Source of the DNA: an uncultured Eubacteriales bacterium
GTDB taxonomy: Bacteria > Bacillota > Clostridia > Oscillospirales > CAG-272
Reading direction: 5' to 3'
NCBI GenBank assembly: GCA_934434925.1
Contig: CAKSAC010000012.1
Location: 1 to 58,227 of the forward strand
DNA length: 58,227 bases
The notes below the pieces were generated by a model. That model was not told where the DNA came from, did no database searches, and was given only the letters and a program-made list of their open reading frames with translations. Positions 15,386 through 23,482 of this stretch are shown piece by piece; position 1 is the stretch's first letter, and every line of letters begins with the position of its first letter. Both the position numbers and the translations under genes were made by a program.

Positions 15386-16687
15386 TCATACCGTAAGGCA
15401 AAGCACCCCGAGGGCGGCAAGGAGCGCGGGGACGGCCACTGCCGCCCCCATCCGGAGAAACCGGGCAAAGCCGAACTGCACCCCGTGTTCCCGTAAAACA
15501 GCGCTGAACATGATGCCCGCCAACGCGCCGATCGGCGTGAAGAACGCCCCGATATTGGAACCGGCCACCGTGGCATACAACGCTCCGCGGGCGCTCCCGG
15601 CAGATAGAGAAGACAAAATCGGCGAAAACAGTACGCTCATCGGGATATTGTTCACCAGGTTGGCCGCCAGGAAAGAAGCAACGCCGAAAAGTAAAGTATT
15701 GTTTTCATTCGGTAGCATTTCCGACACACGTCCGGTTATTCCGCTTTCTCCGAGGGCAATCACCAGCGTGAACATCGAAAGCAGAAACGGAATCAATTCC
15801 CACGGCGCACGGCGGAAAAGCCGGAGAAGGATCACCGGCGGAGACCGACGGACGACCCCCAGCGCCGCGACAAAAAGACAGAGGCTGAAGAGCGCGCAGG
15901 CGGCCACCGCCCACATCGGCAGGCCGATATACCCCCCAACAGCCAAAAGGAGCGTGCAGATTCCGAGATGTGCCACCCCGATGATGAGCGGGGCGCGGTC
16001 GGGGCGCAAAAGGGGAGCTTCGGGCGCTTTCATCGGCTGATGGAGGCTCCGCGAAAAAAGAAGATAAACGGCTCCGCCGGCTACCGTTCCGGCGGCGATC
16101 GTCGGCAGGAACATGACCTTCATATATTCAAAAAATCCGACCCCGGCCGCAGAAGCCAGATAGATATTGGTCGGATTTCCGATGATAAGCGCCATGCTCC
16201 AGGTATTAGCGGCAACAAATTCGGCCGTGAGGTAGGGGATCGGGTCGATCCGGGCGGCGGCGCAGAAATAGCAGATGAACGGCGTAAAAGACAGAATGAT
16301 GATATCATTGGAAGTAAAGACCGTCAGCACCGAAACGGTCAGATAGAGCAACCAGAAAAGTTTTCTCCGGCTGTTTCCCGCATACCGGAGCATCCGGGTG
16401 GCCAGATACCGGAAAAATCCCACTTCGTCGAGATAAACCGAGAGCAGGGTCATGCTGATAAACAACACGAGAATTTTGAGAGGATTGACCGCGCTGTCTG
16501 AAAAAAGCGCTGCGCCGAGCGAGGGCAGGCTGACGCACCCCGTACCGAGCAACAGGCCAGCGCCGATTGTGGTGACGATCCAAAACGAAGAAAAAGAACG
16601 GCCGAAAAGACAGATTTTCGGGAAAAAAAGAACCCCGAGGATCATAAAAAGACAGGTAAGGGCAACAAGAATACCGGGCAAAAGCAT
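15386..16687 (-). CDS. ArsB/NhaD-type (SLC13-like) anion or ion permease
   Basis: 433 aa from the ATG at 16687. An ATG at 16747 is in frame, but it lies between the -35 and -10 of the predicted promoter and cannot be translated from it. About 11 hydrophobic segments. Family-type half-repeats include SNDIIILSFTPFICYF near residue 123 and NLVNNIPMSVLFSP near 345, with IIGNPTNIYLASAAG as the conserved Asn-Pro-Thr-Asn loop. The superfamily moves arsenite, dicarboxylates, or Na+ against H+; nothing in the neighbourhood (no arsR, no arsC) supports arsenic. No clear ribosome site stands in front of the start. Confidence 0.78.
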   Translation of the reverse strand: MLLPGILVALTCLFMILGVLFFPKICLFGRSFSSFWIVTTIGAGLLLGTGCVSLPSLGAALFSDSAVNPLKILVLFISMTLLSVYLDEVGFFRYLATRMLRYAGNSRRKLFWLLYLTVSVLTVFTSNDIIILSFTPFICYFCAAARIDPIPYLTAEFVAANTWSMALIIGNPTNIYLASAAGVGFFEYMKVMFLPTIAAGTVAGGAVYLLFSRSLHQPMKAPEAPLLRPDRAPLIIGVAHLGICTLLLAVGGYIGLPMWAVAACALFSLCLFVAALGVVRRSPPVILLRLFRRAPWELIPFLLSMFTLVIALGESGITGRVSEMLPNENNTLLFGVASFLAANLVNNIPMSVLFSPILSSLSAGSARGALYATVAGSNIGAFFTPIGALAGIMFSAVLREHGVQFGFARFLRMGAAVAVPALLAALGVLCLTV

Positions 16688-16737
16688 GATTGTTCCCGCA
16701 CGCGCATTGAAAATCGCGCCGCGGCTCCTTCTCTGCC

Positions 16738-16766
16738 ATAGTAGCATGCGATACGCCCCTTGTCAA
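16738..16766 (-). promoter_or_regulatory. Predicted promoter of the permease gene
   Basis: Minus strand TTGACA (16766-16761), 17 bp, TACTAT (16743-16738). Confidence 0.75.
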
Positions 16767-16829
16767 CCTTTTTTTGACAAAACCGCACCTTTATGTCCGG
16801 AACGTAACCGGGAATTTACAAATTAACGG

Positions 16830-16858
16830 TTGCAAAGGCGCAAAAAAACGCATATAAT
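16830..16858 (+). promoter_or_regulatory. Predicted promoter of murD
   Basis: TTGCAA 16830-16835, 17 bp, TATAAT 16853-16858. Transcription should begin around 16864-16866, which is at the proposed GTG start itself. Confidence 0.75.
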
Positions 16859-16863
16859 ACAAT

Positions 16864-18288
16864 GTGAGTAATTTTTGGCTTTCTCAAGACGAAGACGCAC
16901 AAGGATGTACCGGTATCCCCGAAAAAGTCCGCACCCTTTTTGCGCGGATGAAGAGCGGCGGCGTTTCCCTGTGCGGGGCGGGCCTCTCCAATTCCGCTCT
17001 GCTTTCCTGGCTTGCGGCGCACGGGATAGAAAATATCTGCGTCCGTGATTGTCGCCCGCGGCCAGCGCTGGGCGGCCCCGCCTCGGTCGATCTTCGCGGC
17101 GTTCGCTTTCTGACCGGTCCCGATTATCTTGAAAATCTGACAGAATCCGTCCTTTTTCGTACGCCTTCTCTGCGCCCCGACGCACCGCAACTTTTACGTG
17201 CGAAAGCGGCCGGCGCAATCATTCTCAGCGAGGCCGCGCTCTTTGCCCTGCTCTGCCCCGCTCCGCTGTATGCCGTGACGGGCAGCGACGGAAAGACCAC
17301 GACCGCCATGCTGGCGGGTGCCATGCTCCGCGCCGCCGGTCGCCGTTGCTTTGTCGGAGAGAACATCGGAACGCCGTTGCTCCCCTATGCCGACATCATG
17401 CAACCGGATGACGCGGTGGTTTGCGAATTTTCGAGCTTTCAGCTGATGGATTTTTTCCCTCATCCCGCCCGTGCCGCCATCACCAACCTGTCGGAAAACC
17501 ATCTGGACTGGCATACCGACATGCGGGAATATGCCGAGGCCAAAAGCCATATTGCCGGCGCTGTCACGGTTCTGAATGCAAACTGCCCGCTGACCTCCTC
17601 CCTTTCCGGAAAAACCGATACGCTTCTCTTTTCCTCCTCGGCCCCGCCCGCCGCCGGAGATACCCCTTGCATCTTCCCGGAGAACGGCTGGGTCACGGCC
17701 GACATCGGGCGGCCTCTGCGTCTTTTTCCGATTTCCGCCCTGTCTCTCCCCGGTCGCTATAATCTGGAAAACGCCCTCTGTGCCGCCGGGCTGTGCCTGC
17801 CGGACGTGCCGCCGGAAGCTATGCAGGAAGCCGTGCGCACTTTCCGCGGCGCTCCCCACCGGATGGAATATATCGGTCTGTTCGGCGGGGTCCGCTGCTA
17901 TGATTCCTCCATCGACACGACCCCGGCGCGCACCGTCGCCGCCCTTTCCTCTTTCCCGGGAACTCCGGTCGTCATTGTGGGCGGCCGCGGGAAAAATCTT
18001 TCCTTTGCTCCGCTGGCGGAAGCGCTCGTCCGGTATGCCGGCGCGGCCGTTGTGACCGGTGAATGCGCCGCCGAAATCTATGAAGCCCTCCTGCGGCAGA
18101 AGGAAAAGACCGGTTCGGAGCTCCCGCTCGTGCGGGCCCCCTTGTTTGCAGACGCGGTCCGCGCCGCCTTCCGCCTGGCTCCTCCCGGCGGCTCGATTCT
18201 GCTCTCTCCCGCCGCCACCAGTTTTGACGAATTCAAGGATTATGCCGAACGCGGCCGCACCTTTGCGTCGCTTTGCCGCCTGCACTGA
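16864..18288 (+). CDS. murD: MurD, UDP-N-acetylmuramoyl-L-alanine:D-glutamate ligase
   Basis: 474 aa. The N-terminal Rossmann domain has GVSLCGAGLSNSALLSWL. The ATP loop TGSDGKTTTAML lies near residues 138-149, NLSENHLDWH near 210 gives the conserved His/Asp region, and the C-terminal domain has FRGAPHRMEYIG, GGRGKN and SPAATSFDEFKDYAERG, all MurD marks. It adds D-Glu in the cytoplasmic stage of peptidoglycan synthesis. Start choice is difficult: GTG at 16864 sits on the predicted +1 and has no ribosome site, so the message would be leaderless. The next in-frame ATG (16948) would cut off part of domain 1. The gene stands apart from any division/cell-wall cluster. Confidence 0.9.
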   Translation: MSNFWLSQDEDAQGCTGIPEKVRTLFARMKSGGVSLCGAGLSNSALLSWLAAHGIENICVRDCRPRPALGGPASVDLRGVRFLTGPDYLENLTESVLFRTPSLRPDAPQLLRAKAAGAIILSEAALFALLCPAPLYAVTGSDGKTTTAMLAGAMLRAAGRRCFVGENIGTPLLPYADIMQPDDAVVCEFSSFQLMDFFPHPARAAITNLSENHLDWHTDMREYAEAKSHIAGAVTVLNANCPLTSSLSGKTDTLLFSSSAPPAAGDTPCIFPENGWVTADIGRPLRLFPISALSLPGRYNLENALCAAGLCLPDVPPEAMQEAVRTFRGAPHRMEYIGLFGGVRCYDSSIDTTPARTVAALSSFPGTPVVIVGGRGKNLSFAPLAEALVRYAGAAVVTGECAAEIYEALLRQKEKTGSELPLVRAPLFADAVRAAFRLAPPGGSILLSPAATSFDEFKDYAERGRTFASLCRLH

Positions 18289-18313
18289 CTGCCGGCGGCC
18301 GGCTGTTTCTGAA

Positions 18314-18382
18314 AATAAAACCGTCCGGAATTTCCGGCCGCAGGAACCCAAAATCAAAACCGTCCGGAAATTCCGGCCGAAA
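18314..18382. repeat. Two copies of a palindromic 23-bp element
   Basis: The element aaaaccgtccgga..ttccggccg occurs twice, about 40 bp apart, between murD and the HD gene. Each copy can fold through TCCGGAA/TTCCGG, so they could act as small hairpins or as a processing or binding site. Confidence 0.8.
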
Positions 18383-18407
18383 ACGTTTCAAACAAAAAGG
18401 AGAACTC

Positions 18408-18983
18408 ATGACAAGAAATGAAGCGCTCGCCGCTCTGCGGCGTTATAACAAAGAACCGTTTCACCTGTTACACGCGCTGACGGTAGAAGCCGTCATGCGG
18501 TATTTCGCCGAAAAACTGGGGTATGCCGACGAGGCCGATTTCTGGGCAACGGTGGGGCTGCTCCATGATATTGACTTTGAGCTATATCCCGGAGAGCATT
18601 GCAAAAAAGCCCCGGAATTATTGCGCGAAGCAGGCGCTTGCGATGCCATGATCCACGCCGTCTGTTCACACGGGTACGGCATCTGCACGGATATCGCCCC
18701 CGGGCATGAGATGGAAAAGATTCTCTTTGCGGCCGATGAATTGACCGGCTTGATCGGAGCCGCCGCGCGCATGCGTCCGTCCGGCAGTTGCACCGACATG
18801 GAAGTGTCCAGTCTCCGCAAAAAATTCAAGGACAAGCATTTTGCCGCCGGATGCTCCCGTGACGTAATCGCCCGGGGAGCCGAACAGCTCGGCTGGGAAC
18901 TCGACCGCCTGTTCTCCGAGGTACTTGAAGCCATGAAAGCGACCGAGGCCGCCGTCCGGTCCGAAGCGGAGGCCCTCCGATGA
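18408..18983 (+). CDS. HD domain protein, putative phosphohydrolase
   Basis: 191 aa, start at 18408 after AAAAAGGAG. The HD signature is GLLHDIDFELYP near residue 48, with an earlier His in HLLHALTVE and a further CSHGYG loop near 83; together they fit an HDIG-type metal-binding fold. Substrate unknown; small stand-alone HD proteins of this kind are often nucleotide or phosphate ester hydrolases. A Cys-rich segment (GACDAMIHAVCSHGYGIC) surrounds the later metal ligands. It overlaps the next gene by 4 bp (ATGA), so it forms one operon with the lipoprotein and the cysteine desulfurase behind it. Confidence 0.75.
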   Translation: MTRNEALAALRRYNKEPFHLLHALTVEAVMRYFAEKLGYADEADFWATVGLLHDIDFELYPGEHCKKAPELLREAGACDAMIHAVCSHGYGICTDIAPGHEMEKILFAADELTGLIGAAARMRPSGSCTDMEVSSLRKKFKDKHFAAGCSRDVIARGAEQLGWELDRLFSEVLEAMKATEAAVRSEAEALR

Positions 18984-20023
18984 AAAAACATCTTCTTTCC
19001 CTTCTGCTCATCGTATGTATGGCTCTGCCGCTCTTTTCCTGCGGCGACAAACTGCCGAAAAAGCCGGTTCCGGACGGAATGCAGGTGGCCGAAGAGGGGA
19101 ACGGCTATACCTTCTATGCCCCCGTCGGCTGGGATGTGACGATTGCCGGCGGTATCGTCACGGCCTCGGTTTCGGCCGTTGACCATTCCAATATCTCTTT
19201 CGTCCGTGTGGCCAGTTCCCTGACCCCGGCCGGGTACTTTACAGCCGGCGAGGACGAGCTTCGCGCACGTTTGCCGGAATACACCCTGCTGGAGGAAGAA
19301 TGCTCGGACAATGCCGACTTTGGCGGACAGAGCGCCATCTGCCGCGTTTATACGGCCATGCCGGGGGGAAAACCCTATAAATTCATGCAATTGCTGACCG
19401 CCCGCGACGGGCAGATTTATCTGCTGACCTACACCGCCGAAGACCGCATCCCTTCCGGGAAAGTCTCTTACTATAACCGGTATGCCGAAGCGGTTCTGAA
19501 TGCCGCCGCCGCCTTCACCTTTGAAGGGTCCGCACCGGAAAGCACCGCCTCCGATCCCGAAAAGAACGAAGACGGACTGATTCTTGTTTCCGACCCGCGG
19601 ATCTCCCGGTATACCCTGCTGGTTCCCGAGGGATTCCGCCCCGACCTTTCCACCGGGGTCAGCACGGCGGTTTCCGAAAGCAAAAATGCGGTCGTCACGT
19701 TTTCCGGTACGATTCCCGAACAAAACACAATCAAAGCCTATTGGGAAGCGCGTAAAGTCGCCTGCTCCGCCCTCTATGAGAACTTTGCCGTCGTCTGCGA
19801 ACAGGGAGAAAAAGACGAGATTCTCTACCGGCTCGGCGGGCAGAGTGCCGCACGGTATGAATACACCTTCACCCGAGGCGGTATCTCCTATCATACCATA
19901 GAACTGATGACCGTGCGCGGCGTGTATATCTATACGCTCACCTTTACCGCAAGCGCCGACAATTTTGAAGCCTGTCGCACAGGCGATCTCAACACAATCC
20001 TCGCGCATTTCTCTTTCAAATGA
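18980..20023 (+). CDS. Putative lipoprotein with two repeated beta domains
   Basis: 347 aa. The signal sequence MKKHLLSLLLIVCMALPLFSC ends in a lipobox LFSC, with Cys21 as the lipid site. Two similar halves follow: about residues 35-180 (start YTFYAPVGWDV) and 200-347 (start YTLLVPEGFRP), each an alpha/beta unit ending in a TAED- or SADNFEA-type helix. This resembles the PsbP/DUF1795-type fold found in clostridial lipoproteins. It would sit on the outside of the cytoplasmic membrane. Function unknown. Translationally coupled to the HD gene and 6 bp before the desulfurase. Confidence 0.75.
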   Translation: MKKHLLSLLLIVCMALPLFSCGDKLPKKPVPDGMQVAEEGNGYTFYAPVGWDVTIAGGIVTASVSAVDHSNISFVRVASSLTPAGYFTAGEDELRARLPEYTLLEEECSDNADFGGQSAICRVYTAMPGGKPYKFMQLLTARDGQIYLLTYTAEDRIPSGKVSYYNRYAEAVLNAAAAFTFEGSAPESTASDPEKNEDGLILVSDPRISRYTLLVPEGFRPDLSTGVSTAVSESKNAVVTFSGTIPEQNTIKAYWEARKVACSALYENFAVVCEQGEKDEILYRLGGQSAARYEYTFTRGGISYHTIELMTVRGVYIYTLTFTASADNFEACRTGDLNTILAHFSFK

Positions 20024-20029
20024 GGTCTT

Positions 20030-21193
20030 ATGATTTATTTTGACAACAGTGCCACCACGCCGATCTGCCGACGTGCTCTGGATAAATATAACGAGATCAG
20101 CCTCTCCCGCTTCGGCAATCCTTCTTCTCTGCATGCCGTCGGAAAGGAGGCGGAGGACATTGTAAAAGAAGCCCGAAAAATCCTTCTCTCTTCGGTCGGT
20201 GCGCGCGACGGTTCCGTGGTTTTCACCGCTTCGGGAACCGAAGCCAACAATCTGGCCATTTTCGGCCGGACACACGCCAAAGACCGTTACCGGGGCAAAA
20301 AGATTCTGACCAGTGCCGGAGAACACGCCTCGGTCAATCACCCGCTGGCCGCCCTCCGGCGCGAGGGGATGACGGTCGTGGAAATTCCGACCGTCGGCGG
20401 GGTCATCGATCCGGATGCCCTCCGAGAAGCGCTGACCCCCGATGTCATTCTCGTCACGGTCATGATGGTCAATAATGAAACCGGGGCGCTCTATGATATT
20501 GCTTCCGTCAGTCGCCTGATCCGGGAAAAATGCCCGGACTGCGCCCTGCATGTCGATGCTACGCAGGCCTTTTTCAAAGTGCCTCTCTCGGTGCGCGCGC
20601 TCGGTATCCGCCTGCTCACGGTTTCCTCACACAAGATTGAAGGTCCGAAGGGGTGCGGCGCGCTGTATATCGACCGCTCTCTGCTTTCCGAAAAAGGCAT
20701 TGCCCCGCAGATTCTCGGCGGCGGGCAGGAGGACGGCTTTCGCTCGGGAACCGAGAATGTTCCCGGAATTGCCGCTTTCGGAGAAGCCTGCTTGTATTGT
20801 AAAGAAAACTTTACAGAATTCAACGAAAAAACCCGGAATCTCCGCGATTATCTCATAGACCGCATCCAAAACGATGCCGGCCTTTCCGAAGTACGGCCGC
20901 TTTTGCCTCCGCAAACCGCCCCGCACATTCTTTCTCTGGTTTTGCCGGGTATCCGGAGTGAAGTCATGCTTCACGCGCTTTCGGCCCGCGGCATTTCGGT
21001 TTCCAGCGGTTCGGCCTGCTCCTCACACGGTCATATCGGGTCGTCCGCGCTCCTCTCTTTCGGTTGCCGTGAAGAAGAGGCAGACTGCGCCATCCGTATC
21101 AGTCTCTCCCACCGCAACACCCGCGAAGAGGCCGATATATTCCTGAATGCCCTCGCTTGCGAGTGTGCGCGCCTCGCCCGTCGGAAGTCCTGA
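20030..21193 (+). CDS. Cysteine desulfurase, NifS/IscS family
   Basis: 387 aa. Starts MIYFDNSATTP. The PLP lysine is Lys202 in SSHKIEGPKG, the nucleotide-type His-Glu pair is in GEHASVNH, and the active-site Cys is Cys330 in SSGSACSSHG, on a long flexible loop as in group I enzymes. It turns cysteine into alanine and a persulfide that feeds Fe-S cluster, tRNA thiolation or other sulfur pathways. No iscU or thiI/mnmA lies next to it. It closes the HD-lipoprotein-desulfurase operon, an unusual set of partners. Confidence 0.92.
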   Translation: MIYFDNSATTPICRRALDKYNEISLSRFGNPSSLHAVGKEAEDIVKEARKILLSSVGARDGSVVFTASGTEANNLAIFGRTHAKDRYRGKKILTSAGEHASVNHPLAALRREGMTVVEIPTVGGVIDPDALREALTPDVILVTVMMVNNETGALYDIASVSRLIREKCPDCALHVDATQAFFKVPLSVRALGIRLLTVSSHKIEGPKGCGALYIDRSLLSEKGIAPQILGGGQEDGFRSGTENVPGIAAFGEACLYCKENFTEFNEKTRNLRDYLIDRIQNDAGLSEVRPLLPPQTAPHILSLVLPGIRSEVMLHALSARGISVSSGSACSSHGHIGSSALLSFGCREEEADCAIRISLSHRNTREEADIFLNALACECARLARRKS

Positions 21194-21242
21194 CTGCCGA
21201 AAAGCCCTGACTGCCGAAAAGCCCTGACTGCCGAAAAGCCCC
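21191..21242. repeat. 17-bp unit in three tandem copies
   Basis: ctgactgccgaaaagcc repeated three times directly after the desulfurase stop codon, the first overlapping the stop. No T tract or stem that would make it a terminator. Confidence 0.95.
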
Positions 21243-21270
21243 CGTTTTTCCCCCGTTTTTACCGGGCATT

Positions 21271-21302
21271 AAAAAACCGGCCCGCGCTGAACGCGGGCCG
21301 GC
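21271..21302 (-). terminator. Terminator of the small OmdA-like gene
   Basis: Stem of 10 bp, CCGGCCCGCG (21277-21286) against CGCGGGCCGG (21292-21301), followed on the minus strand by six T. It may also stop plus-strand transcripts less well. Confidence 0.8.
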
Positions 21303-21336
21303 CCCGGGCTTTCGTGACGAGGCTATCAACTGCCTG

Positions 21337-21531
21337 TCAAAAGAACTCCTGCGCGCTGACCGTATGGCAAAGGGATGAAACGATCAGCCGCATATCCGCC
21401 ACTGTGCGTGCCAGGCGCGCCCTTGCGACCACCCGGTCGCGTTCGGATTCCGAAAGGGCGGAAAAACTCTGCATCGCCTGCTTGTTCTTCGCCAGTTCTA
21501 TTACAAAACCGCTTGGAAGATCATGCTGCAT
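21337..21531 (-). CDS. Small OmdA/YdeI-type protein
   Basis: 64 aa from the ATG at 21531, chosen because GGAGGA stands 9 bases in front; the frame continues upstream to 21597. The pattern LPSGFVIELAKNKQAMQSF followed by ALSESERDRVVARAR matches the helical OmdA/YdeI C-terminal unit. A dedicated terminator follows it. Proteins of this family are small and cytoplasmic with poorly known roles, and names such as bacteriocin-protection come from one study of a longer relative. Moderate confidence that it is real, based on ribosome site, motif and terminator together. Confidence 0.6.
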   Translation of the reverse strand: MQHDLPSGFVIELAKNKQAMQSFSALSESERDRVVARARLARTVADMRLIVSSLCHTVSAQEFF

Positions 21532-21670
21532 GGACGGGATTCCTCCGAAAACACGAGTGCGGGAACGATGACCGGCCGCACTCTGCAAAACCGTCACGCG
21601 ATCCCGTTCTTATTGTGTCCACCGCCTTTTCGATTATACAAAAACCAAGAAATAAAAGAAGGAAATTTTT

Positions 21671-22942
21671 ATGAAACACACCTGCTTTTATCCCGCCTCT
21701 GTTCTCTTGCCTGATTTCACCGTCTGCGATGGGGAAAAATATGCCTGCATCGCCTGCGACCAATTCACGGCGGAACCGGATTACTGGAAAGAGGCGGAGG
21801 AATTTGTCGGCGACGCACCCTCCGCACTGCATATGATTTTGCCGGAATGTTTTCTCGACGAACGTGCCGAACGGATTCCGTCCATCAATGCCGAAATGCG
21901 TCGGCTCCTGAACGCCGGATTCTTCTGCACACTGCCGGACTCCATGGTGCTTGTGGAACGCACCTGCCCGGACGGACGTTGCCGGCGCGGGCTTATCGGC
22001 ATGGTCGATCTGGAATTATACAGCTATGAAAAAGACGCCGCCCTTCCGATCCGCGCCACCGAAGGAACCGTGCTGGAACGGATTCCTCCGCGGGTGGAGA
22101 TCCGGCGCGAAGCACCGCTGGAACTGCCTCATATCATGCTCCTGATTGACGACCCGGGAAAAACCGTTGTGGAAGCGCAGGCGGCCCGCTGTGAATCCTT
22201 CACCCCGCTTTATGATTTTGATCTCATGCTCGGCGGCGGTCATATCCGCGGGATGCGGCTGGACAATGCCGGTCTTCTCGAAGTCGAAACGGCGCTGAGC
22301 GCGCTGACCGATCCCGCCGTGCAGGAAGAAAAATACGGTTCCGCCGACCGCCCCCTTCTGTTCGCCGTCGGAGACGGGAACCATTCGCTCGCCACGGCCA
22401 AAGCCTGTTATGAAGCCATCAAAACCGCCATCGGCAAAGAGGCGGCCGCCGGCCATCCCTCCCGGTTTGCACTCTGTGAGATCGTCAACCTGCATGACCC
22501 GGCGCTGGATTTTGAACCGATCTATCGCGTCGTGTTCGGTGCAAAGACCGACGAGATTACCGCGGCCTTCCGCTCTTATGCCGACCGGCACGCAAACACA
22601 CATTACCCCGCCCAAACCTTTACCGTCCTGCACGGCGCGCATGAAATCTCTCTGACCCTGCCGCACGGCACCCATATACAGCCGATCGGCACCTTGCAGG
22701 CGTTTTTGGACGAATATCTTCCGGCGCACCCCGGTCTTGCCGTTGATTATATCCATGATGAAACTTCCCTGCGCGCTCTGGCATCCCGTCGGGATACCGT
22801 CGGTTTCCTCTTCTCGGGGATGAAAAAGGAAGACCTCTTCCCGGCGATTGCACAAGGCGGCGCTTTGCCGCGCAAGACCTTTTCCATGGGTCACGCCCGC
22901 GACAAACGCTATTATCTGGAAGCCCGGAGGATCCGCCCGTGA
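21671..22942 (+). CDS. DUF1015 family protein
   Basis: 423 aa starting at 21671 after AGAAGGAAATTTTT. The DUF1015 marks are visible: PDFTVCDGEKY at the N-terminus, DLELYSYEKDA near 116, and VGDGNHSLATAKACYE near 235, with a final GHARDKRYYLEARRI-type end. The family is widespread in anaerobes, often near serine or D-3-phosphoglycerate genes, and its biochemical role is not known to me. The fold was described as ParB-like with a conserved DGNH motif, so nucleotide use is possible. Its stop overlaps the next gene by GTGA, so the two are co-translated. Confidence 0.85.
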   Translation: MKHTCFYPASVLLPDFTVCDGEKYACIACDQFTAEPDYWKEAEEFVGDAPSALHMILPECFLDERAERIPSINAEMRRLLNAGFFCTLPDSMVLVERTCPDGRCRRGLIGMVDLELYSYEKDAALPIRATEGTVLERIPPRVEIRREAPLELPHIMLLIDDPGKTVVEAQAARCESFTPLYDFDLMLGGGHIRGMRLDNAGLLEVETALSALTDPAVQEEKYGSADRPLLFAVGDGNHSLATAKACYEAIKTAIGKEAAAGHPSRFALCEIVNLHDPALDFEPIYRVVFGAKTDEITAAFRSYADRHANTHYPAQTFTVLHGAHEISLTLPHGTHIQPIGTLQAFLDEYLPAHPGLAVDYIHDETSLRALASRRDTVGFLFSGMKKEDLFPAIAQGGALPRKTFSMGHARDKRYYLEARRIRP

Positions 22943-23328
22943 AAATGCCGATGCCGTCCCGGCGCGGTCTGCATTCTGTTCTCCTCTTCTTCGCCTTTTC
23001 CGCCGTGCTTTGGGCACTCTACTATCTTTGCGTCTATATTCTTTTCTTCAACGCCGTTTTTTGGATTTATGCGGGGATTCTCGCCGTCCTTTCGATCGTG
23101 TATGTTGTCTGCACGCACGGGATGCTCTTTACCCCGCCGCCTGAAACGCCGCCCCCCGGCGTTGTTCCGGAGGAATATGAATTTCTGCGCCAGCGGATTC
23201 TCGAACGGCAGAAAAAAGCGGCCTGGATTCCGCTTTTCTGCGGAGCCATCCTCTTTGTTTTTTTACTGGACGCGGCCGATCTCTTCTGGCTCGGCGGGCG
23301 GCTGACCCGGCATGCCATGCTCTTTTGA
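22939..23328 (+). CDS. Small membrane protein of unknown function
   Basis: 129 aa from a GTG at 22939 that overlaps the DUF1015 stop; GGAGG lies 8 bases before it. Two N-terminal hydrophobic segments (about 12-34 and 39-60), a soluble Pro-rich stretch with PPPETPPPG, then a third hydrophobic segment near 94-115. I recognise no family. Coupling to DUF1015 suggests a functional link. Confidence 0.7.
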   Translation: MKMPMPSRRGLHSVLLFFAFSAVLWALYYLCVYILFFNAVFWIYAGILAVLSIVYVVCTHGMLFTPPPETPPPGVVPEEYEFLRQRILERQKKAAWIPLFCGAILFVFLLDAADLFWLGGRLTRHAMLF

Positions 23329-23402
23329 CCCGCCCCGCGCGCCCTCTCTCACCGCCAAAAACGCCGCCCGGCCCCTTCTCTACCTCTGTCGCACCCCCGG
23401 AA

Positions 23403-23450
23403 ATAAAAAAATCGCCGCCTGTAACTTTTCGTACAAGCGGCGTTTCTTTT
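23403..23450. terminator. Bidirectional terminator
   Basis: CGCCGC...GCGGCG stem (23413-23418 with 23437-23442), A-run before and TTTCTTTT after, between convergent genes. Confidence 0.8.
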
Positions 23451-23482
23451 ACGGATCGAAATGCGGAAGAAGGCCCGGGAGA

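Noticed and set aside
15386..16687. Arsenite exporter ArsB
   Set aside because: Fold agrees, but no arsenic genes are near; I keep the broader family name.
18461..20551. 696-codon minus-strand frame over the HD, lipoprotein and desulfurase genes
   Set aside because: Same reason: it overlaps three well-supported genes on the other strand.
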